NCBI GenBank assembly: GCA_002358905.1
Contig: DEPT01000055.1
Span: 1 to 18,570 of the forward strand
DNA from: Akkermansiaceae bacterium UBA3385
GTDB lineage: Bacteria > Verrucomicrobiota > Verrucomicrobiia > Verrucomicrobiales > Akkermansiaceae
Reading direction: 5' to 3'
DNA: 18,570 bases
The translations under genes were made by a program, and so were the position numbers. Below are positions 1 through 7,766 of this stretch, piece after piece; within the stretch, counting starts at the first letter, position 1, and each line of letters starts with the position of its first letter. The notes under the pieces were generated by a model that did not search any database, had not been told where the DNA came from, and saw only the letters and a list, made by a program, of their open reading frames with translations.

Positions 1-48
1 GTGCTACGTACAAGTTCTGATAGCAGACTTTGTGCTGTTAAAAGTATA

Positions 49-80
49 TCCCCCGGTGCGTCTAGGTGCGTGCCGGGGGA
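49..80. terminator. GC-rich hairpin downstream of rpoN (possible terminator)
   Basis: Eight perfect pairs join 49-56 (TCCCCCGG) to 73-80 (CCGGGGGA). Read as plus-strand RNA the stem can continue inward through wobble pairs (57-61 with 68-72), leaving a 6-nt loop. On the minus strand those wobbles become A-C mismatches. It lies about 30 nt past the rpoN stop, so it could end rpoN transcription or that of a convergent gene off the left edge. No strong T-tract follows on either side, so an intrinsic terminator is only possible. Bases 1-111 hold no other feature I can support. Confidence 0.35.
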
Positions 81-111
81 AACTTTCTGCCAGAGTCTAT
101 TCCCGGGAGGA

Positions 112-1419
112 TTAACCTTTACGTAAGCTTGCGGGCAGGATATGGAGGTGGTCACGGTATTTTGCTATGGTGCGTCGGGCCACCGAAATGCCTTCTTCTG
201 CGAGGAGTTGTTCCAGCTTGGCGTCTGATAGCGGATAGTGGGAGTCTTCTCCCTCAATGAGCTCGCGTATGCGGGCTTGCACCGTTTCCGGAGAAACTGC
301 CGAAGAGCCGGAAGAAAGGGCCGCGGTGAAAAAGTGCCGCAATTCATAGATTCCCCAGGAACATTGCAGGTATTTGCCATTCACAGCGCGGGAAATGGTG
401 GAAACATGCAGCCCGGCGTCTGCTGCAATCTGTTCCATACGCAGGGGGTGCAGGGCATGCGGCCCTTGCAGAAAGAAGTTCTGCTGACGGGTTACAATCT
501 GCCTTGCAACCTGCAGAATGGTGCTTTGGCGGTCAGCAATGGCTTTGATGAGTTCTCGCCCCTCCCGGAAGCATTTGGAAAGATACTGCCGCACTTCCGG
601 TTTATCTGCCTGCTCAGCCATCATTTCCCGGTAATCTGCAGAGAGGGCAAGACGGGGAATATTGGCCTCTGTGAGTGATACCTCGGGTGTATTATCCTTG
701 ATGGAAACCACCAGGTCAGGAACGATAAGACTGTTTTCCTCTCGGGCAAAGGCGCTGCCGGGGTCCGGATTCAGGCGGGCAATGCGGCGGGCGGCGCCTG
801 CCACCGCCAATTCGCTTTCCTCCAGAATGCGTGCGGCATCCGCATAACGGTGTTGTACCAATTGCGGCCAGAAATCGCGCAGAAGTTGCATGGCAAGCGT
901 CTCGTCTTCTCCTTCCCTCTGCAGTTGGAGAATGAGACTTTCCTGCAAATCGACTGCTCCTACGCCGGCAGGGTCCAGGTCCTGCACCGCCTGCAGGGCT
1001 TTGCTCAGCAAGGCCGGGCTCCATTTCTGCTGCCGGGCAATGGTATCAGGTGGCTCGCAGAAGTACCCGCGGGCATCCAGTTGTTGAATGAGAAGAAGCG
1101 CGGCCTGTCCCACCTTGGTGGGTAGGGCACTGCGGTGAATCTGCTCCTCCAGGTGCTCTGCCAGACTGGGAGCAGTGGTCAGGGAATCGAGCAGGTAATC
1201 GTGGCGTCGGGCTGCTTCATAATCCGGGGTATAGGTCTCATCCACCGCTGCATCAGTGGCCGGCGGTAGTTCTTCCAATGCTGGATTAGCCGCAATGGCC
1301 TGGGTTGTCAGTGCCCGTAATTCCATATTGGTAGCCTGCAGGGTTCGCATGAACTGCTGCATGGCGGCAGTTGCCACCATGCTCTGTTTCATGCCCTGCT
1401 GCATCCCAGCGCTGCTCAT
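112..1419 (-). CDS. rpoN: RNA polymerase sigma-54 factor
   Basis: Alternative sigma factor that directs core RNA polymerase to -24/-12 promoters and needs an AAA+ enhancer-binding activator to open DNA. The protein is 435 aa, slightly short for the family (about 430-500). The glutamine-rich activator-interacting region I occupies roughly residues 1-50, with repeated Met/Gln and Leu. A helix-turn-helix lies near residues 330-350 (VSTISRAVNGKY, 339-350). The diagnostic RpoN box ARRTIAKYR is at 414-422, close to the C-terminus. The ATG at 1419 was chosen because it keeps all of region I and sits just after a candidate promoter. It stands alone, divergent from the glycan operon starting at 1574. 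No activator gene or clear -24/-12 promoter was recognised in the window, so its regulon is unknown. Identification is secure from the RpoN box. Confidence 0.96.
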   Translation of the reverse strand: MSSAGMQQGMKQSMVATAAMQQFMRTLQATNMELRALTTQAIAANPALEELPPATDAAVDETYTPDYEAARRHDYLLDSLTTAPSLAEHLEEQIHRSALPTKVGQAALLLIQQLDARGYFCEPPDTIARQQKWSPALLSKALQAVQDLDPAGVGAVDLQESLILQLQREGEDETLAMQLLRDFWPQLVQHRYADAARILEESELAVAGAARRIARLNPDPGSAFAREENSLIVPDLVVSIKDNTPEVSLTEANIPRLALSADYREMMAEQADKPEVRQYLSKCFREGRELIKAIADRQSTILQVARQIVTRQQNFFLQGPHALHPLRMEQIAADAGLHVSTISRAVNGKYLQCSWGIYELRHFFTAALSSGSSAVSPETVQARIRELIEGEDSHYPLSDAKLEQLLAEEGISVARRTIAKYRDHLHILPASLRKG

Positions 1420-1428
1420 CCTGCCAAG

Positions 1429-1457
1429 GTTGTACCAGATTGCATGTCCTCTTTCAA
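1429..1457 (-). promoter_or_regulatory. Candidate sigma-70 promoter for rpoN
   Basis: On the minus strand, TTGAAA (1457-1452), a 17-nt spacer and TACAAC (1434-1429) lie upstream of rpoN. Only 9 nt separate the -10 box from the ATG at 1419, so the transcript would be nearly leaderless. The -10 matches consensus at four of six positions, so this is a moderate call. Confidence 0.4.
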
Positions 1458-1519
1458 GTGCAAAGCGAGTGTTTCATGACTCTCTTGTATGGTAAGCCGG
1501 GGGATTCCGGAGATAAAAC

Positions 1520-1548
1520 TTGCCCAGCGGAGCTTGTCTTGTTATACT
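1520..1548 (+). promoter_or_regulatory. Sigma-70-type promoter for the glycan operon
   Basis: TTGCCC (1520-1525), a 17-nt spacer and TATACT (1543-1548) form a good housekeeping promoter. Transcription would begin near 1555, which rules out the in-frame TTG at 1520 as a start and supports the ATG at 1574 for the first gene. Confidence 0.6.
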
Positions 1549-1573
1549 CCTGACGCTGGCTGAATTACTCGAG

Positions 1574-2602
1574 ATGAAGATAACACAGGTGAGCGCAGTG
1601 CAACCGGTTGACTCGGAATTCCTGAAGCAGGAGCTTCAGGAGCTGGGGGTGTTTTATTATTGGCCGAATGAAGGGAATCTTGGGGATTATCTTATTGCTG
1701 AGGCTACGAGACAGTTGTTTCGGGACTGCGATTTGAAATGGAGGGAGTATACGCCTGAAAATCCACCAGCGGATGAGAGTTATGTTCTCGTATATGGCGG
1801 CGGCGGGCGTTTTGTCCCGCATTGGGGCGGCATGGACTTGTTTCAGGCGCATTTGACCCGTCCCCAGGTGCGGAGGTGCGTCATTCTTCCGCATAGCATT
1901 ACTGGAGTAGATGCGTTTGTAAAGGCTTTGGATGAGCGTCACACGGTATTCTGCAGGGAAAAGAAAACATTGGCATATTGTACAGCGCTGAATCATCAAT
2001 CCCGATTTATTCTTTCCCATGACCTTGGCCTGGGGTTGTGTGTGGAGAAATTGCCAGGATGCTCGTCTATGGCTCGCCCGGCCGAGGGGGCTTCTGCTGA
2101 AACCTGGGAGCAATACAAGGTGCTTGGTTCAGGAATGCAGGCGCACGTCCGCTTCAGGATGCGGCAGGCAAGTGCTCGGCTCCCTCTCTCCGGGCTTCGG
2201 GTTGCATTTGTTTTAAGAACGGATCGTGAAAAAAACTGCAGGGCTGAATCTGAGTGGGCGTATGATTTGTCCTTGGTTTATTCCGGAACCTGCCGGGAGA
2301 CTTCGTGCAGTATATACCTTATCAGCATGATGGCTGATGTGCTGAAAACGGCAGACGTAGTGGTGACAGATCGCTTGCATGTTGGTATTATGTCTCTGCT
2401 GTTGGGGAAGGAGGTTTATCTTCTCGATAATGATTATGGCAAGTTGAGCGGGGTATATGAGAATTCTCTGCAAAACAGGCCGAATGTTCACCTCATGTCT
2501 GCCGATTGTATGTGGCCATGCAGATTGCGGCTTGCCTGGTTCCTTTTGAATGCGCCATGGCGCAGATGGCGTCGCGTGTTGAAATCTCTGTTGAAGCGAT
2601 GA
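1574..2602 (+). CDS. Polysaccharide pyruvyl transferase family protein
   Basis: Likely transfers a pyruvate ketal from phosphoenolpyruvate to a sugar of a surface polysaccharide, adding negative charge, and should act in the cytoplasm on the lipid-linked precursor. The protein is 342 aa from the ATG at 1574. Visible family (PS_pyruv_trans) features are GNLGD at 34-38, the glycine loop YGGGGRF at 74-80, LPHS around 105-108, and TDRLHVGI at 265-272, the usual C-terminal Arg/His substrate site. The longer frame back to a TTG at 1520 is rejected because it begins at the promoter. No good Shine-Dalgarno site precedes the ATG. The stop overlaps the next gene's start as ATGA (2599-2602). The C-terminus is basic (RRWRRVLKSLLKR), which may contact membrane. 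The family assignment is good; the sugar acceptor cannot be read from sequence, and some family members have uncertain activity. Confidence 0.82.
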   Translation: MKITQVSAVQPVDSEFLKQELQELGVFYYWPNEGNLGDYLIAEATRQLFRDCDLKWREYTPENPPADESYVLVYGGGGRFVPHWGGMDLFQAHLTRPQVRRCVILPHSITGVDAFVKALDERHTVFCREKKTLAYCTALNHQSRFILSHDLGLGLCVEKLPGCSSMARPAEGASAETWEQYKVLGSGMQAHVRFRMRQASARLPLSGLRVAFVLRTDREKNCRAESEWAYDLSLVYSGTCRETSCSIYLISMMADVLKTADVVVTDRLHVGIMSLLLGKEVYLLDNDYGKLSGVYENSLQNRPNVHLMSADCMWPCRLRLAWFLLNAPWRRWRRVLKSLLKR

Positions 2603-3687
2603 GTAATCCCTTGATATCGGTTATTGTTCCGGTTTATAACGTGGCTCCCTGGTTGCCACGGTGCTTGGATAGCATCTGTGGACAGACGTATCGTAATCTG
2701 GAGATTCTGTGCGTCAATGATGGTTCAACGGATAATTCTGGCGAAATCCTTGAGGAGTATGCGGCAAGGGATTCTCGTATACGGGTGTTTACTCAGGAAA
2801 ATGCCGGATTATCTGCCGCCCGGAATACGGCATTGGAGCATGCAATCGGCGAATGGGTAGCAGGAGTGGATTCTGATGATTATATTGCACCGGATCTGTA
2901 TGAGCGGAGCGTCTCATGCATAGAGGAAGGTGTGGATATCGTCTTTTACGGGGTTCAACTGGTTTCGGAAGAGGGTACGACGTTGCCTACTAATCCATAC
3001 TTTGATTTACCGGAACCCGGGGTGTATGAAATGACGCCAGAACTGGGGGAAACTTTGAATGTCTGTTTCTGGAGTAAGTTGTGGCGTCGCAGCATACTTG
3101 AGACGCATCAATTGCGATTCCCTCACGGCCTGGTTCATGAGGATTACGCTATGTATTATCTGTATGTACCATACGCGCGCAACGTGTCAATATGTCCGGG
3201 AAGCGGTTATTATTATGTGCAGCGTTCAGGTTCCATTATGCGTGCAGGTCAAACGGAGCGAGTGACAACCATGCGGTATATGGAAGTGCTACGTTTTGTG
3301 TATAATAGGTACAAAGAAATGAATATTAATCCGCTGTCGACTCCTTGGTATCCGCAGGCGGTCAGCAATGTTTTCGTGGACCGTTATTATAGTGAAGCTC
3401 CGGAGTTGCGAGAAGAGTTGCAAACGTTGTTCTATACGCTGCTCCGAGAGCAGAATGTGCTGTCTGTTTTGTCTCGAGATTTTCGTTTACGACGTATTAT
3501 GCCAATCCGTGGGAAAATGCGGTGGTTTATACGCCGGAATATGAGTCAGGAAATATGGTGTTTCATGGGGATTCCCTTGTTCGTGGTGACATATCAAGGC
3601 GCTTATCGCGACTCATTTCAGTGGATTATAGGAGGCTTGATTCTTGCAAAAATTAAAAAGATCATCAGGAGTTTTTTCAATGAATGA
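2599..3687 (+). CDS. Glycosyltransferase family 2 (GT-A fold), first copy
   Basis: Predicted inverting glycosyltransferase that adds a sugar from a nucleotide-sugar donor to a growing surface glycan on the cytoplasmic face. The 362-aa protein opens with the GT-A nucleotide-binding strand (ISVIVPVYN). It has NDGSTD at 40-45, AARN at about 73-76, the metal-binding DSDD at 91-94, and an acceptor-side ED pair at 181-182 (HEDYAMYY), the usual catalytic-base position. The ATG at 2599 was chosen over the in-frame ATG at 2506 because it puts the first beta strand at the N-terminus and overlaps the upstream stop as ATGA, which favours coupled translation. The last 8 nt overlap the next gene. It is closely similar to the enzyme at 4771-5799, and the two bracket a different glycosyltransferase. 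Donor and acceptor are unknown. Confidence 0.9.
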   Translation: MSNPLISVIVPVYNVAPWLPRCLDSICGQTYRNLEILCVNDGSTDNSGEILEEYAARDSRIRVFTQENAGLSAARNTALEHAIGEWVAGVDSDDYIAPDLYERSVSCIEEGVDIVFYGVQLVSEEGTTLPTNPYFDLPEPGVYEMTPELGETLNVCFWSKLWRRSILETHQLRFPHGLVHEDYAMYYLYVPYARNVSICPGSGYYYVQRSGSIMRAGQTERVTTMRYMEVLRFVYNRYKEMNINPLSTPWYPQAVSNVFVDRYYSEAPELREELQTLFYTLLREQNVLSVLSRDFRLRRIMPIRGKMRWFIRRNMSQEIWCFMGIPLFVVTYQGAYRDSFQWIIGGLILAKIKKIIRSFFNE

Positions 3688-4774
3688 ACAGCGAAAGTAT
3701 AGTTTAACTATCGTGACCGTGTGTTACAATGCTCGAGAGGGCTTGTTGCGTACGTTAGAATCTGTTTTGGCTCATAAAAATCGTTATCCGCTTGATATTG
3801 AGCATTTGATAGTGGATGGAGCTTCGACAGATGGCACGCCCCAGTTGCTCCGGCAATGGCTGGAGGAAGGTAAGATTGAAGCGTATGTGTCGGAACCGGA
3901 TACGGGTATATATGATGCCATGAATAAGGGAATCCGCTTGGCCAGGGGTAAGGTGTTGTATTTTTTGAATGCAGATGATACGCTGACGGGGGAATCATTG
4001 ATTGGATGCGTGGAGCCCATTATTCGCGGAGAAATTCGTCAATGCGCAGCTGCTGTCCGGATTGTCAAGGGCGGACGCGATAGGGTGGATATTCCCCATT
4101 ATGAGTATTTATACATGAGTACCCCATGTTGCCACCAAGGATATTTTGCTGCTGCTGCGCTGTATCGGGAGCTGGGGGGATATGATTCAGAAAATTTTCG
4201 TTGCCTGGCTGATTCAGATTTTATGCATCGAGCATACGCGCTGGAGGGAATGCCTCGTATCAACGATGTTGCCGTGGCCGTTTATCCGGAAGTTGGTGTA
4301 TCATCCAATGCTGGTTTCGATTTTCTCCCCGAATATATTTTGCTGGCTGAAAATAATTGGGCGGGAGTTATGAACCGTTGTCGGCAGGATGCAGAATATC
4401 GCGAGCTTGTTGCTGGCGAGCTTACCAATCGCTGCATGGAACTTGCCAAATGGAGGGAGAAAAAAGACAAAGATGTATCACACTGTGTGGGAATGCTTCA
4501 GCATCAGCTTCGACAATTATCTCGTGTAGGGGGGGACATTGTTCCTAAACTGGGGTTGCGTTGGGCTGCCGGATATTATCTGCCGTACGTTAAATCAGGA
4601 CAGCTCATTTCTAATCGAAGGGAAAAAATGATGTACTGGGTGCGGTTGTGCTGTTCCATGCAACCAGGCAATAGATATGAAACAGTAAATGGTTTCCCTG
4701 TTCGCTCCATCAAGGCGGCATGGCAAGCAAAATGGAAAGCCGTCATGACTAAAGTCTGGAAAAAAAGTAAATGA
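3680..4774 (+). CDS. Glycosyltransferase family 2, WcaE-like subtype
   Basis: Second glycosyltransferase of the operon, 364 aa, of a different family-2 branch from its neighbours. It has VDGASTDGT at 45-53, SEPDTGIYDAMNKG at 71-84 and LNADD at 96-100. The SEPD-GIYDAMNKG block is typical of WcaE-like enzymes of colanic acid and O-antigen loci. The ATG at 3680 is preferred over an in-frame TTG at 3644 because AGGAG (3667-3671) lies 8 nt upstream. This is one of the few clear ribosome binding sites in the window. The start overlaps the previous gene by 8 nt and the stop overlaps the next start as ATGA (4771-4774). The basic C-terminus (WKAVMTKVWKKSK) may touch membrane. The sugar transferred cannot be told. 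Confidence 0.9.
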   Translation: MNEQRKYSLTIVTVCYNAREGLLRTLESVLAHKNRYPLDIEHLIVDGASTDGTPQLLRQWLEEGKIEAYVSEPDTGIYDAMNKGIRLARGKVLYFLNADDTLTGESLIGCVEPIIRGEIRQCAAAVRIVKGGRDRVDIPHYEYLYMSTPCCHQGYFAAAALYRELGGYDSENFRCLADSDFMHRAYALEGMPRINDVAVAVYPEVGVSSNAGFDFLPEYILLAENNWAGVMNRCRQDAEYRELVAGELTNRCMELAKWREKKDKDVSHCVGMLQHQLRQLSRVGGDIVPKLGLRWAAGYYLPYVKSGQLISNRREKMMYWVRLCCSMQPGNRYETVNGFPVRSIKAAWQAKWKAVMTKVWKKSK

Positions 4775-5799
4775 GCGTAGAACCTTTGATAACAGTGGTA
4801 GTTCCGGTGTACAACACCGCTCCTTGGCTGAAGAAATGTCTGGACAGTATTTGCGAACAGACTTATCGCCATTTGGAAATCATTTGTGTAGATGATGGAT
4901 CAACAGATGGGTCGGCAGATATTCTGCGAGAGTATGCAGCTCGGGATGAACGCGTGAAGCTGATTTTGCAGCAGAATAAAGGTGTTTCTGCGGCTCGGAA
5001 TGTGGCATTGAACATGGCTCATGGGGAATATTTCACGGGAGTTGATTCGGATGACTACATAATGCCGCATGCATACGAGACTTTGATTCCTCATCTTGAG
5101 CAGGGACCGGATATCCTGTGTTACGGAGTTATGGGGGTAGATGAGCAGGGAAATGATTGCACAAATGATTACATGCGTGTACCCTGTTCTGGAGTTGTAG
5201 AGCCTAGCGCAGACATACTTAGTCGAACAAACGGTTTTTTCTGGAATAAGTTGTTCCGCGTGGAGTTGCTTCGTGAATATCATATCTCCTTCCCCGAGGG
5301 AATGAGATATGAGGATTATATGTTCAATAATATTGCGGCTATGCAAGCACGCTGTATTTGTTATGTAGAAGATGCCTTGTATTGTTATTTGCAGCGTGAT
5401 AGCTCTTTTACCAATGCTCGTGTCAAGTTACGCGCTGTAGATGCGTGTCCGATGCTTGAATCTCTTTATCGGTACATGAAAGAACATGGATTGTTCCTTC
5501 GTTGGAAGGATTGGTACTACTTGGCGTTCATGGAGTTTTATGAAAATCCTGTCAGCTGGCTTTCTGGCAGCCAGCAACGCAAAGCGAAGAGCCTGTACCG
5601 GAGTATGGTGATAAGAACGGGGCTGCACAGAGAGTATCCCGGGGAGTATCCATTTAGTGAATTGGTGCGATACAATGTACTGCGTTCATTATTCTTCTGG
5701 AGAAATAAGAGCCTTCGTCTTTATAAAATTTTCCGCTGGATTATTCTGAAAGTAGAGGAAATGCCTGATGGGAAAAAGCTTTATCACTGGTTTCCCTGA
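4771..5799 (+). CDS. Glycosyltransferase family 2 (GT-A fold), second copy
   Basis: Third glycosyltransferase, 342 aa, and last gene of the glycan operon. It has VVVPVYN at the N-terminus, DDGSTD at 41-46, AARN at 74-77, VDSDD at 91-95 and an ED pair at 181-182 (YEDYMFNN). Its N-terminal 100 residues closely resemble those of the product of 2599-3687: both read SVIVPVYN/TVVVPVYN, then APWL, LDSIC, QTYR-LEI and EYAARD, and the ED pair falls at the same residue numbers. This suggests a duplicated ancestor that now probably adds a second, related linkage. The start overlaps the previous stop as ATGA. The final 16 nt are antisense to the end of the convergent flippase gene. Donor and acceptor are unknown. 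Confidence 0.9.
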   Translation: MSVEPLITVVVPVYNTAPWLKKCLDSICEQTYRHLEIICVDDGSTDGSADILREYAARDERVKLILQQNKGVSAARNVALNMAHGEYFTGVDSDDYIMPHAYETLIPHLEQGPDILCYGVMGVDEQGNDCTNDYMRVPCSGVVEPSADILSRTNGFFWNKLFRVELLREYHISFPEGMRYEDYMFNNIAAMQARCICYVEDALYCYLQRDSSFTNARVKLRAVDACPMLESLYRYMKEHGLFLRWKDWYYLAFMEFYENPVSWLSGSQQRKAKSLYRSMVIRTGLHREYPGEYPFSELVRYNVLRSLFFWRNKSLRLYKIFRWIILKVEEMPDGKKLYHWFP

Positions 5800-7232
5800 T
5801 GGGAGGAGTTCATGCGGATGAACTCCCACAAGTCCCGAAGAGCTTTGGGCGCAAAGAGCTGCAGCAAGCTGAGGAAGAGGAGCAGGGAGCACAGCAGCCC
5901 GATGACCAGTTGGAGGTGCGGTGTAAGATTGTGCAGTAACTGAGCCGGAAGCCATGTGCAGCCTGCGGCCAGGGTAAAGGCTGGAAGCCAGTCCTGCAGC
6001 TGTAGGTGAACCGGGATGTACATATATCGGCGGGTTGCCCAGGTGTTGATACCCAGGCAGAGAACAGAGGTGCCCAGAGCTCCCCAGCAGATGGCTTGTA
6101 CGCTGATGAAGAACATGGCGATAAGGATGCCGATGCCCAGGCATTTCTTAATGATTTCCAAGCGTAGGAACAACCAGGAGGGCCCGCCAGCTTTAAGCAG
6201 ATTCAGATTAATGATTTGCAGATGCCATGTGGCATAGGAAACACTGAGTATTTGCAGGTAGGGTATGCATTCATCCCAGCCGGGGCCGTAGCAGATTTGG
6301 ACAAGTGGTCTGGCAAAAAACGTAGAAAATAGGCATAGCCATGCAATAGGAAGTGTGAATGTTCGCATATAGCGGCGATACACACCAATGAGTTTTTGGG
6401 GGGACTTTTGAAGTGTGCTCAGAATGGGGAATGTTATTTGCTCTATCATGTAGCAGAGTACAGTGGGGCACATGGCCGCCAGCTGAGCTCCATTCTTGTA
6501 GCCGGCCAGTGCGGCAGGTGTGTATACTTTGCCGATGAAGAATGCTCGTGCGTGGATATAGGCTGTGTCGAGCAGACCGGTAGCTGCCAGTCTGCAGCCG
6601 AGAGGGGCTAGTTCCCGGAAGGAGTCCATGCTGAATCGCCAGCCCGGTCGCCAGGGGCAGATATACCAGAAAAGCAGCGCGCTGAGTAGGGCGGAGACAA
6701 TGCCCTGTACCATGTAGGCCCACACGCCCCAGCCCTGCCAGGCCAGCAGCAGGCAGAGGGGCATGGCCACCAGGGCCGAGCCCAGGCAGATGAGGGCCGG
6801 CACCTTGAACTGACGCCGGGCCATGTAGTGCGCCTGGTGCACACTTGTTGCGCTGTTCAGCAGCACGATGAGGGCGGAAGCCTGCACCAGACTGCGGAGC
6901 GGCGGTGCATCAAAGAACGTTGCCAGGCCAGGTGCGGAGGCGAAGAATAACAGCGCAATCAGCATCCCCATGCCCAGGTTGAACCAGAACATGGTGTCGG
7001 CATCCTGCTCTGTCCGGTCCTGCTTACGGATGAGCGCACTACCGAATCCGCTTGCTGCCAGGGTGCCAGCCGCTGTGAAAAAGATGGCTGTGAGCCCCAT
7101 GAGGCCCATTTCTTCCTTGCTCAGCAGGCGTGCCAGTACCATGCTGTATACCAGCGTGATCGGCTGCAGCGTGCATTTCTGCAGCAGCATCCACCGCATG
7201 CCATCGGCGGTCTCTCGGGTGACGCGGGTCAT
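5784..7232 (-). CDS. Polysaccharide flippase, Wzx/WzxC type (MOP superfamily)
   Basis: Integral membrane transporter predicted to flip lipid-linked oligosaccharide across the inner membrane for surface polysaccharide assembly. The protein is 482 aa with about 12 or more hydrophobic segments. The N-terminal half carries the signature-like LLSKEEMGLMGL near 36-47 and GFGSALIRK at 62-70, followed by a Glu/Asp-rich loop and MFWFNLGMGM, all characteristic of WzxC-like proteins. The ATG at 7232 overlaps the upstream stop as ATGA (7229-7232), so its translation is probably coupled. It closes the minus-strand unit that begins at ileS, an unusual place for a flippase. The natural partners are the glycosyltransferases converging on it from the other strand. 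Its 3' end overlaps their operon by 16 nt. Confidence 0.88.
   Translation of the reverse strand: MTRVTRETADGMRWMLLQKCTLQPITLVYSMVLARLLSKEEMGLMGLTAIFFTAAGTLAASGFGSALIRKQDRTEQDADTMFWFNLGMGMLIALLFFASAPGLATFFDAPPLRSLVQASALIVLLNSATSVHQAHYMARRQFKVPALICLGSALVAMPLCLLLAWQGWGVWAYMVQGIVSALLSALLFWYICPWRPGWRFSMDSFRELAPLGCRLAATGLLDTAYIHARAFFIGKVYTPAALAGYKNGAQLAAMCPTVLCYMIEQITFPILSTLQKSPQKLIGVYRRYMRTFTLPIAWLCLFSTFFARPLVQICYGPGWDECIPYLQILSVSYATWHLQIINLNLLKAGGPSWLFLRLEIIKKCLGIGILIAMFFISVQAICWGALGTSVLCLGINTWATRRYMYIPVHLQLQDWLPAFTLAAGCTWLPAQLLHNLTPHLQLVIGLLCSLLLFLSLLQLFAPKALRDLWEFIRMNSSHQGNQ
5805..5826. terminator. Hairpin just past the glycosyltransferase operon stop
   Basis: Perfect 9-bp stem (GGAGTTCAT at 5805-5813 with ATGAACTCC at 5818-5826) and a 4-nt loop, starting 5 nt after the plus-strand stop at 5799. 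It lies inside the 3' end of the flippase gene. No T-tract follows on the plus strand, so it may stabilise the mRNA end or act weakly. Coincidence within coding sequence is possible. Confidence 0.3.
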
Positions 7233-7753
7233 GGCTCAGGATGAGGAAGAATGCCTAGCGGCAGAACCACCAGGAAGAGAATGGTCATGGCTCCGGCAAT
7301 CAGCCAGGTGCCATTTGTGTTAAAGAAGACAACAGGTTTCAGGAAGCGGCGCGTGCTGTATATGGCTCCGTACAGTATGCCGCCCTTCAGGATGATGAGC
7401 AGGGTTGAATCTACTGAGATATCGTAGGTTTGGCGCAGGTAGTGCTGGTGGTAGGCAACGGTGGTGAGGAAGTTGCTGAGGCAGTTTTCCTGCAGGAGAA
7501 AGCCGGCTACATCGTAGAGCCCGTCGTAGCTGAACCACCCGCCTAGAATCACGGGCAGCATCGCATAGGCCACCAGGCGGCTGCGCTGCGCCAGAATCAG
7601 CATGAAGAAAAGAAAGGCCGCCCCCTGCAGATAGATGCATGCGGATTTTACCACGTGGTCCAGACTCCAGAGGCTGAACGCCGTGGCCAGAGCCCCCAGC
7701 AGGATGATGGAGGTGAGCTGTTCCCGGGTGCGGTTGTATTCGGCGGAAGTCAT
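7229..7753 (-). CDS. Hypothetical integral membrane protein (4-5 TM)
   Basis: I do not recognise this gene. The product is 174 aa from the ATG at 7753. Hydrophobic segments sit near residues 13-31, 37-54, 60-76, 115-133 and 148-170. A polar stretch at 89-115 contains ENCLSNFLTT and YHQHYLRQTYDIS and may form a loop with a role of its own. An in-frame TTG at 7789 would overlap the previous gene; I prefer the ATG, which leaves a 13-nt gap. The stop overlaps the flippase start as ATGA, so the two are probably made together. The context of GDPD-like protein, membrane protein and flippase suggests a role in lipid-linked glycan handling, but no family motif confirms this. Confidence 0.75.
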   Translation of the reverse strand: MTSAEYNRTREQLTSIILLGALATAFSLWSLDHVVKSACIYLQGAAFLFFMLILAQRSRLVAYAMLPVILGGWFSYDGLYDVAGFLLQENCLSNFLTTVAYHQHYLRQTYDISVDSTLLIILKGGILYGAIYSTRRFLKPVVFFNTNGTWLIAGAMTILFLVVLPLGILPHPEP

Positions 7754-7766
7754 GAGGGCAGGGAAA

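Noticed and set aside
2506..2598. Earlier ATG for the first glycosyltransferase
   Set aside because: The extra 31 residues lie within the pyruvyl transferase gene and precede the first GT-A strand; the ATGA overlap at 2599 is the better start.
3832..3849. Sigma-54-like -24/-12 motif (TGGCACG then TTGCT), of interest because rpoN is in the window
   Set aside because: The GG and GC elements are 12 nt apart, not the required 10, and the site lies inside a glycosyltransferase gene.
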